NCBI GenBank assembly: GCA_037440545.1
Contig: JBBITX010000040.1
Coordinates: 1 to 11,565, forward strand
DNA length: 11,565 nt
DNA from: JAVZIQ01 sp037440545
GTDB taxonomy: Archaea; Thermoproteota; Bathyarchaeia; Bathyarchaeales; Bathycorpusculaceae
Direction of reading: 5' to 3'
The notes below the pieces were generated by a model. It had not been told where the DNA came from. It was given only the letters and a program-made list of their open reading frames with translations, and made no database searches. The position numbers and the translations under genes are program-made. Shown in pieces: positions 5,910-11,565 of the stretch (position 1 is the stretch's first letter; every line of letters starts with the position of its first letter).

Positions 5910-7127
5910 CTATATTTTCATGGAAACCCATTCAGCAAGCCTTTCAGCGTTTCCAGAGCTTCCTCCCATGAGCTGGCGTATAACTTCCTTTACAGTTTTC
6001 ACAGCTGCAGGATGCATCATCATAAAAAGATCAACTCCTGCAAGCAGAAGTGTTAAAGCCGTGATTACCTCCCATAGGGGGCCTCTAAGCTCCCTCGGTT
6101 CCCATTCAGGAGCCATTTTCATCCATGCCTCTCTTGCAGCCCAAGCGTTTGTTGTCCCTGAAGACATTGGATGTGCCAGTTCAGGATCTCCCATTAGGGC
6201 TGCAAGTCTAGCCCTCTCCATGTTTGTGAAGGCGTAGTCTAAGCCATAACCTAAAGCTGCCGTGGTCAAGTCCATCACTATATCCTCTTTTGAAAGATAA
6301 TCGTATAGCCTTCGGTTCAGCTCCCTTGCTAGGTTCAGGTCCATAGGGGTGAAGGATAACACGGCATGCCCGTTCTTTTTAATGAACTTTGCACATCTTT
6401 CAACATCCATGTCTCTTGTCACAGAGCTTATTAGAAATCTTTCCCCTGCAAAGGTTTGGGCAATTTCCTCGAATACATCTGCATCCTTAACAGGGTCGCC
6501 GCACCCTCCAATTATGAGGGGCACGTCTACAGCTTGGGTAATAGCCTCAACGGTTTTTACAGCCTCTTTCGGCGAAGTGTTCTTAATGAGAGGGTCAACG
6601 CTGATTAGGTGTATGGTTAGCAGGTCTGCCCCAAATTTTTCAACGGCAAGCTTAGCCCAAGCTGCAGGATCGCCTAAAACATCCTTCACATGCATTTTAA
6701 CAGCTTTCGGCAATGGAACTTCCATGTCGAAGACGTCTACGGCTATAACTGGAGGGTTAGGCGTGGGCCTCTCAAAAGTGTAGAATGCAGGAGTTGTCTC
6801 CCCCCCTATGATTATGGTTTTACCGCGTGTTCCCCCCTCGCCTTTTGTGCCTCCAAGCTTGACATCCACAACTTTTCCTGGGTATGTCTCTATTGGTGGT
6901 GAAAACTCCTCCTCAATTATCTTTGTCGGCTTGGCTTTTACAGGGGGAACAAGTTTAGGAACAATTGCGGGGGCTGCAACTGCTCCTGGCTGAAGCCATA
7001 TCTCTAAGTCGCCAACTTGCATTTCAACGTCTTCCAGTTCTACTTCCTCAAGTTTTGAGAGAAGTTCAAGTAGCCTTGGAGTAAGCTTCAATCCTAATAG
7101 GGCTTCTTCCTTTTCTTTTTCAGTCAA
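5910..7127 (-). CDS. cdhD: Acetyl-CoA decarbonylase/synthase delta subunit (corrinoid Fe-S protein small subunit)
   Basis: This 405-aa protein matches the archaeal delta subunit, the TIM-barrel partner of CdhE in methyl transfer. Family-typical segments include P-P-V-I-A-V-D-V-F-D, L-I-I-G-G-C-G-D-P, S-F-T-P-M-D-L-N-L-A-R and M-M-M-H-P near the C-terminus. The N-terminal ~110 residues are an acidic segment (L31-I43), a Pro/Ala-rich linker (46-80) and a Gly-rich stretch (91-110). These precede the barrel core and are characteristic of archaeal CdhD. The start is a TTG 3 nt after the cdhC stop, supported by a full GGTGA site 7 nt upstream. No cooC gene separates it from cdhC, unlike in many methanogens. 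Confidence 0.95.
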   Translation of the reverse strand: MTEKEKEEALLGLKLTPRLLELLSKLEEVELEDVEMQVGDLEIWLQPGAVAAPAIVPKLVPPVKAKPTKIIEEEFSPPIETYPGKVVDVKLGGTKGEGGTRGKTIIIGGETTPAFYTFERPTPNPPVIAVDVFDMEVPLPKAVKMHVKDVLGDPAAWAKLAVEKFGADLLTIHLISVDPLIKNTSPKEAVKTVEAITQAVDVPLIIGGCGDPVKDADVFEEIAQTFAGERFLISSVTRDMDVERCAKFIKKNGHAVLSFTPMDLNLARELNRRLYDYLSKEDIVMDLTTAALGYGLDYAFTNMERARLAALMGDPELAHPMSSGTTNAWAAREAWMKMAPEWEPRELRGPLWEVITALTLLLAGVDLFMMMHPAAVKTVKEVIRQLMGGSSGNAERLAEWVSMKI

Positions 7128-7130
7128 AAT

Positions 7131-8546
7131 TTATTCACCCTTCCGCTGCTTTTCAGGCTTCACTGAACGTATGACGACTTTCTTCGCGTAGATCTTTGCG
7201 TCTTTAAGTATAATTTTGAAACCTCCAGCTGTTATTGGAAGAGTTGCAGCAGTTATGGTAGGCGCCACTGCTGGAACTTCCTCTGCCACTTCAGCAGGGG
7301 CTGCTTCGGCAACGGCTACAACTTCCTCCTTCCATCTTGCGACAACAGGGTGGTTGCGCTGTTTAAGGAAAGCCTTCAACTCTTCTATTGTTTTGGCATC
7401 TTCCTCTGTGGCTATTTTGTCAACAAGCTCTGCTGGGATAAAGTTTTTAACACGTTCCTTAACCTCTTTAGGCATCCATACTACACGGTTGTATCCTCCG
7501 TCAGCCTGTAGAAACTTAGGAGATCTCATATACTCGATGGATATTCCATGGAAGCCGTCTACTTGTCTTCCGCCAGCTGTGGAGTCTGCAAGCGTTGAAA
7601 AGGGAAGGCCGTTAACCGTAACATCCTTATAGCCCCTGTGAACTATTCCAAGTCCGTCAACTTCTGGAATGTAGAAGGCAACGCCTTCAAAACATCCGCA
7701 TGAAGTGTGGGGATAGCCGAAAGCCGTGTAAAGCCAAACTTTCGTTATCTCGCCTAAAGTTCTCTTTTTAACAGTTTCATTTACGCCTGAATACTCGCCG
7801 TTGAAAGGATCTAGAAGTTCCCCTTTATCAATTTCGAAGACTGGACCCTTAGGATCTATGCTTGAAGCTGCCCTTCCGTCAAACCAGCTTATGGCTCCGC
7901 AGTTGGAGTAACGCTGAGGCGTTATTACACAGCAGTGGGTTGGTGCAAAAGACTGGCATAGAATGCATCCGTAGAATTTGTCCACTTCCTCATCTTTCAA
8001 ACCCCTAGCCCTTGCATCTCTTGCCTCGTAAATTTTTAAGGCTTCTTCGAAGAGATCTTTAATCTTTTCAGCGTCCGTTATGAAGGTTACCTGCATTTTC
8101 TCTATTATTGGCAGTTCACTTTTGAAAAGCCTTAGCAACACCTTTCCAATAAGCTGGAAGGAGTTTAAACCTTTCTGGAAGGATTTCTTGCTTAGACGCA
8201 TCCATATATCGTAGCGTTGGTTCAGATGCATGAAGCCCTCTATATAGTTGCTGTATTGATGTATTCGCCTCTCTATAACGCCTTCAAGCTCAGGCTCAAG
8301 CTTTTCTCCTGCAACTTCCACTAGAATTCCGAAGGGGTAGCTTTTACCCTCCTCCATTTCTTTCAGGTCAGGTCCAATTATAACTATTTTTCCATCCTCA
8401 ACCTCTTCGCTTTTTCTAACCCTTGCCAGTTCAAACTTTTCCCTAATGTCTGGACCTCCAAGCTCAACGTACATTTCCTTCCTTCGAATTCTTTCACCCT
8501 CGTAGATTACGCCGACGTCAACCGGTATATCTTGGAACATGCTCAT
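7131..8546 (-). CDS. cdhC: Acetyl-CoA decarbonylase/synthase beta subunit (acetyl-CoA synthase)
   Basis: CdhC holds the nickel-containing A-cluster, where methyl, CO and CoA are joined into acetyl-CoA or split. In the 471-aa product the A-cluster ligands are C194-x2-C197, C206, C216 and the C283-G-C285 motif (within S-C-G-C-F-E), with the same spacing as C506/509/518/528/595-G-597 of bacterial ACS. The N-terminal V-I-Y-E-G-E-R-I-R and V-E-L-G-G-P strands match the family. It lacks the N-terminal CODH-binding domain of bacterial ACS, as archaeal forms do. After the core comes an Ala/Val/Pro-rich linker (about 412-436) and a basic C-terminal segment (441-471). The open frame extends ten codons upstream to a TTG at 8576 inside cdhB, but an AGGAGGGAG site immediately upstream of the ATG at 8546 and the family N-terminus support the shorter form. 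Confidence 0.96.
   Translation of the reverse strand: MSMFQDIPVDVGVIYEGERIRRKEMYVELGGPDIREKFELARVRKSEEVEDGKIVIIGPDLKEMEEGKSYPFGILVEVAGEKLEPELEGVIERRIHQYSNYIEGFMHLNQRYDIWMRLSKKSFQKGLNSFQLIGKVLLRLFKSELPIIEKMQVTFITDAEKIKDLFEEALKIYEARDARARGLKDEEVDKFYGCILCQSFAPTHCCVITPQRYSNCGAISWFDGRAASSIDPKGPVFEIDKGELLDPFNGEYSGVNETVKKRTLGEITKVWLYTAFGYPHTSCGCFEGVAFYIPEVDGLGIVHRGYKDVTVNGLPFSTLADSTAGGRQVDGFHGISIEYMRSPKFLQADGGYNRVVWMPKEVKERVKNFIPAELVDKIATEEDAKTIEELKAFLKQRNHPVVARWKEEVVAVAEAAPAEVAEEVPAVAPTITAATLPITAGGFKIILKDAKIYAKKVVIRSVKPEKQRKGE
7135..7139 (-). promoter_or_regulatory. GGTGA ribosome binding site deciding the cdhD TTG start
   Basis: On the - strand GGTGA lies 7 nt before the TTG of cdhD, inside the last codons of cdhC. 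It is a full match to the archaeal anti-SD complement at good spacing, and makes the non-ATG start convincing. Confidence 0.75.
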
Positions 8547-8553
8547 TTCACAT

Positions 8554-8562
8554 CTCCCTCCT
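8554..8562 (-). promoter_or_regulatory. Strong Shine-Dalgarno (AGGAGGGAG) deciding the cdhC start
   Basis: This purine-rich site starts one base after the cdhB stop codon. Its GGAG lies 7 nt before the ATG at 8546. It would be buried inside the coding region if the upstream TTG were used, so it argues that cdhC begins at 8546 with a 16-bp gap to cdhB. Confidence 0.7.
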
Positions 8563-9096
8563 TCAAACTTTTTCAATTATTACTTTAAGAGTTTTCTCCC
8601 ACTCCTCATGGGAAATGTTTGGGAAAGACCAGCTTGCATGAGGCTGGTAAACGTTATCCAAGGTTATTGTTTTCAGATGTGGGGCGAAGTGTTTAAGCCC
8701 TGAAAGAATTGTCCACTCCATGTAATATGGAAGCCCGACAAACAAGGCTAGATCATGCTGTCCCTTCCCGTCTATGCCCATCCAAGCAGGATCTACAAGC
8801 CTGTTTCCAACGTCCACGGCAGGCATAAAACCTGCAGGCTTAAAACCTCTTTTAAGGAATTCGCTTATCAAGTGGGCTGTGGCAACAACTGGAACGCCGC
8901 ATTTTTTTGAGAGCTCAATGATGAAGTCTATCAGCTTAGTTCCTTCAAAGTCTATTTCTGAGGCTTTATGGCCAACTACAAGTATGGGGTGCTTAGCTCT
9001 CTTAACCATTGCAGCCACAACTTCAGGCTTGGTTATAACTAATGCTTTCTTCGGCCCTGGAATTTCCGCTGTTTGCCAAGGTTCAGCTATCGCCAT
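8563..9096 (-). CDS. cdhB: Acetyl-CoA decarbonylase/synthase epsilon subunit
   Basis: CdhB (177 aa) is the small subunit that associates with CdhA in the alpha2-epsilon2 CO dehydrogenase component. It has the Rossmann-like fold of the DHS/NAD-FAD-binding superfamily, and a role in electron transfer or FAD binding has been proposed. Visible features are the N-terminal P-W-Q-T-A-E-I-P-G-P, the strand/loop P-I-L-V-V-G-H-K-A and the C-terminal P-N-I-S-H-E-E-W, all typical of the family. The N-terminal W-Q-T-A-E-I-P-G-P segment is a hallmark of archaeal epsilon subunits. The ATG lies 7 nt after the cdhA stop, with GGAG 11 nt and GGTG 2 nt upstream; neither is at ideal spacing. It has no bacterial counterpart, so it marks the complex as the archaeal type. 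Confidence 0.94.
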   Translation of the reverse strand: MAIAEPWQTAEIPGPKKALVITKPEVVAAMVKRAKHPILVVGHKASEIDFEGTKLIDFIIELSKKCGVPVVATAHLISEFLKRGFKPAGFMPAVDVGNRLVDPAWMGIDGKGQHDLALFVGLPYYMEWTILSGLKHFAPHLKTITLDNVYQPHASWSFPNISHEEWEKTLKVIIEKV

Positions 9097-9103
9097 AACA
9101 CCT

Positions 9104-11461
9104 TCACTCCTTCTTTTTCCTTATAAGCCTAGGCAGAAGCGTCGGATCAGGTATAACCGTCTCTTTCCAGCCCTTTTCTTCCAGAATCTTTATGATTTCA
9201 TCCTTCATTGTTACCGGTATGTCTGCTATTGTGCGTACAAAGCGATGTATGTCTTCAGGCATTGTTCCATACAGGCGCTTATGCAGGTCTATATAATGTG
9301 TAAGTTTTATGGCTCTGCCCTTAGTCGTATCATTTGGACGCATACAAAGCTTTGCAATCATAACCATGGCTTCCTCTTTGGTTTCAGCTGCATAAAACAG
9401 GTGTTCAGGTGCAGGGCCAACATAGACTTTTTCACCTGTCCTTGCATCGTAGACGTACCAGTCTTCTTCTCTGTCAGATCTTCCCAAGAGCATGCGTCTG
9501 TACTTTGTTCCATGCGGACCTACAATTACTGGGACGCCAAGCCGCCAGAAGCCGCTTGCAATTGAAGCTGCCTTTTGAGACATGGCGCCCCAAGCTACGC
9601 CTACTGCCCCAACTCGATTCAATATGTAATCTGCTATCTCTTCGTAGTTAGCTCTTAAGTTTCTTTTCGCAAATATGCTTGCAATTTTTATTGCTGCCCC
9701 AGCGATGTGGGAGTTTGAAACGCAAGAGCCTACGTTGACTAACCCTCCAGCTGTAAATTCGCCTGTAAATTCTTCGTAGGGAGTTTTTCCTTCTTCGCCT
9801 TTATACATGCCTGCTGACATGGCAGCGCATCCAGAAGTCACAACTATATACCGTCTATTAGCGAATTCACGGCACATCTCAGCAACTTCCACTCCCCCTT
9901 TAGGATAGTTTGCGCATCCTACAAAGGCAACTACGCCTGGAATTTCGCCTAGCACAATTGGACTGCCGACGTTTCTTATTTCTATATCTTGAATGGCGCC
10001 CCTTCCAACCCTTACTTTATATGTTTCTTCTTTCAGTTTCTTTTCTCCAGCCTTTACAATGAAGCTGTGGACCATTAAGCGTGATGGACACGCTTCCTCG
10101 CATCGCCCGCAACCAATACAAAACTCGTAAAGGTCTGCAAGGTTCTCCAAATTGCCATTTTTGGCTTTATTCATAGCTTCTGGAATTGGCAAATCTTGAG
10201 GGCAGGCTCTTTGACAATCGCCGCATTGCCTACATTCTTTAGCTTTTCGAAGAACTTCTTCAACTTCTGGTATTGCTTTAAACTTCTTCCTCAAAGGAGC
10301 AATTTTTAATGCCGCTTTAACAGCTACTTCTCCAACCTTTTCAGGGTCTAGAATTAAAGCTCCAGGTATTTTTGCGTTAAGGAGATCTTCCACTATGCTG
10401 TCTGGCGAGTCATTTGTGCGGTTAGGTAAGCCCATACAGTTTTTCTCAGAGGCCACTATTACGGGTGCCTTGACATTTTGAGCTTCATATAGAGCGTCTG
10501 CTCGAATGCACTGTTCATCTAAGACAACAACGTCTGGAACACCGCTTCTTATAAAGCGAAGCTGCCATGAAATTGGCCCAACAATCTTTGCGCGTTTATA
10601 ATACCTTGTTGTATCGTGGGCTGTGCAGCAAAGCCCGCAGACTTCAATTTCGCCGTCAAGTGCATTCTCTTTCATGTAATCTATAATCCCCACGGAGGGG
10701 ACGACGTTATGGCCTATGCATAGAATTACAGGTTTCTCTAGGTTTATTGTTCCAAAACCTAGGTCTACAAGTGGAGCTTCAGGGTCAGCTTTTGGGAAGC
10801 CATAAGCTGCAATTTGGGCTATGTCGGCAACTTCCATTCCAACCTGGTCGACCATGCCAGCATGCAAAACCTTGGATTCAAAATCTAGGTTACTTCCTTC
10901 TTGTCCAGTATGGGTTACAGACAACAGATGCGTGACTTGAGTTTCAAGATAATCTAAAACTTCTTCTAAATCGCCTAATGTTTCAGGTTTTCTTCCGCAT
11001 ACGAGACGGGTTACAGGCGCTTCAACTTCAACGTTTAATCCGCCAACGTCAAGGCGCATGTTATGGCCAAATTTCTCAATTAAATGTTCCACAAGGTGTC
11101 GTGCATGCCCAATGTGGGTTGCGGCTCCAATGCAACACGCTAATAGAACAATTCTGGACTGCTGAGCCGGCATGTTTATCCCACATGCTCCGCGCTTGTT
11201 CCCAGTTAAGTCGCATTTTCCAAATGTGCAGAGGCAGCAAACGTCGCAGAAGGGCATGTAGAAGGGTTTATACCTCTGGAGAAGCTTCAAATCCCACTCT
11301 CTTAGGGTTGTTAATGACGGGAAGGGTGTTGGCCCCATCGGCTCTTCCCATTTTTCTTCAACAATTCTACCGACAGATAACTCTAGGTTTTTTATTAGGC
11401 TAACATCTGTCTTCATTTCTCCAATTTTAACGTGTAATCCTCTTTTACTCAAGGCGAGCAC
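9104..11461 (-). CDS. cdhA: Acetyl-CoA decarbonylase/synthase alpha subunit (Ni-Fe CO dehydrogenase)
   Basis: This is the 785-aa CODH subunit, which interconverts CO and CO2 at the Ni-Fe-S C-cluster and exchanges electrons with ferredoxin. N-terminal cysteines C72, C75, C76, C78, C83 and C93 form the bridging and B-type clusters. C-cluster candidates are H251 (G-H-N-V-V-P-S), C278/C279, C318 (D-E-Q-C), C516 (V-G-C-A-N), C545 (S-G-C-A-A) and C580 (G-S-C-V-S-N-S-H). An inserted ferredoxin-like domain, specific to the archaeal enzyme, has C410-x2-C413-x2-C416-x3-C420 and C448-x2-C451-x2-C454-x3-C458. Every expected cysteine is present, so it should be active. The start is GTG at 11461; a TTG at codon 4 and an ATG at codon 16 are alternatives, but the ATG would remove the family-like H-V-K-I-G-E. 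It is the first gene of the operon. Confidence 0.96.
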   Translation of the reverse strand: MLALSKRGLHVKIGEMKTDVSLIKNLELSVGRIVEEKWEEPMGPTPFPSLTTLREWDLKLLQRYKPFYMPFCDVCCLCTFGKCDLTGNKRGACGINMPAQQSRIVLLACCIGAATHIGHARHLVEHLIEKFGHNMRLDVGGLNVEVEAPVTRLVCGRKPETLGDLEEVLDYLETQVTHLLSVTHTGQEGSNLDFESKVLHAGMVDQVGMEVADIAQIAAYGFPKADPEAPLVDLGFGTINLEKPVILCIGHNVVPSVGIIDYMKENALDGEIEVCGLCCTAHDTTRYYKRAKIVGPISWQLRFIRSGVPDVVVLDEQCIRADALYEAQNVKAPVIVASEKNCMGLPNRTNDSPDSIVEDLLNAKIPGALILDPEKVGEVAVKAALKIAPLRKKFKAIPEVEEVLRKAKECRQCGDCQRACPQDLPIPEAMNKAKNGNLENLADLYEFCIGCGRCEEACPSRLMVHSFIVKAGEKKLKEETYKVRVGRGAIQDIEIRNVGSPIVLGEIPGVVAFVGCANYPKGGVEVAEMCREFANRRYIVVTSGCAAMSAGMYKGEEGKTPYEEFTGEFTAGGLVNVGSCVSNSHIAGAAIKIASIFAKRNLRANYEEIADYILNRVGAVGVAWGAMSQKAASIASGFWRLGVPVIVGPHGTKYRRMLLGRSDREEDWYVYDARTGEKVYVGPAPEHLFYAAETKEEAMVMIAKLCMRPNDTTKGRAIKLTHYIDLHKRLYGTMPEDIHRFVRTIADIPVTMKDEIIKILEEKGWKETVIPDPTLLPRLIRKKKE

Positions 11462-11473
11462 AACCTATAGTAG

Positions 11474-11506
11474 AAGCTTAATGTAACAGCACATTATTTT
11501 AAGCTT
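11474..11506. repeat. Imperfect inverted repeat overlapping the cdh promoter
   Basis: AAGCTTAATGT at 11474-11484 is mirrored by ACATTA (11491-11496) and AAGCTT (11501-11506), with a 4-base TTTT insertion in the right arm. The core, TAATGT-6 nt-ACATTA, is perfect. It covers the predicted TATA box and start region of cdhA, the position of a repressor operator or a promoter-proximal fold. No known regulator site is recognised. Confidence 0.5.
11494..11503 (-). promoter_or_regulatory. TATA box of the cdhABCDE operon
   Basis: Read on the - strand, CTTAAAATAA preceded by the purine-rich GAAAAG (BRE-like) lies about 37 bp upstream of the cdhA GTG, giving a short leader of roughly 10 nt. The remaining 60 bp to the window edge hold no gene that I can support. 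Confidence 0.55.
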
Positions 11507-11565
11507 TTCTAGAACCTTTCACGCCAAATGCCATAACCCCATGGATAATTATGTGGAATCATTAA

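Noticed and set aside
8774..9565. 263-aa open frame on the + strand
   Set aside because: It is antisense to cdhB and the end of cdhA, with a low-complexity, Cys/Phe-rich translation typical of a shadow frame.
1..11565. tRNA/rRNA genes, CRISPR array, insertion sequence or prophage
   Set aside because: No cloverleaf-like segments, regularly spaced repeats, transposase motifs or terminal inverted repeats were seen; genes fill nearly the whole window.

Overview
This is an archaeal chromosomal segment. The evidence is a five-subunit archaeal acetyl-CoA decarbonylase/synthase (ACDS; CODH/ACS) operon, an archaeal beta-CASP ribonuclease without KH domains, an archaemetzincin, an archaeal presenilin/SPP-type protease, TATA-box promoters and GGTGA-type ribosome binding sites. 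The gene set and moderately AT-rich coding would suit a Bathyarchaeia-like or other anaerobic, acetyl-CoA-pathway archaeon. That placement is inference: no rRNA or other phylogenetic marker is present.

Left part (1-3584, + strand). The window opens in the 3' end of a gene that started upstream, possibly of the archaeosine-synthase/DUF5591 type. It overlaps a PHP-domain phosphoesterase by 4 bp. A TATA-like promoter then precedes a tight three-gene run: a 421-aa MBL/beta-CASP nuclease (aCPSF2 type), archaemetzincin AmzA (stop and start share one base), and a multi-pass GxGD intramembrane aspartyl protease.

Middle (3600-4398). A 59-aa CooT-family nickel-binding protein, below the usual ORF size cutoffs, lies on the - strand. 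It is divergent from a small 2x[4Fe-4S] ferredoxin-like protein on the + strand, with recognisable promoters for both in the 140-bp gap. These two genes sit directly beside the ACDS operon.

Right part (4457-11461, - strand). This is the complete operon cdhA-cdhB-cdhC-cdhD-cdhE, transcribed leftward, with gaps of 3-16 bp. It has a TATA promoter overlapped by an imperfect inverted repeat upstream of cdhA, and a hairpin plus T-tract after cdhE. All metal-ligand motifs look intact: CdhA C-cluster and ferredoxin-type clusters, CdhC A-cluster, CdhE 4Fe-4S. No cooC-type nickel-insertion ATPase gene lies within the operon, where many methanogens keep one between cdhC and cdhD.

Together, the ACDS complex interconverts acetyl-CoA with CO/CO2, CoA and a methyl-tetrahydropterin. 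CooT could handle nickel for the C- and A-clusters, and the ferredoxin-like protein could carry electrons to or from CdhA. Both roles are inferred from position.
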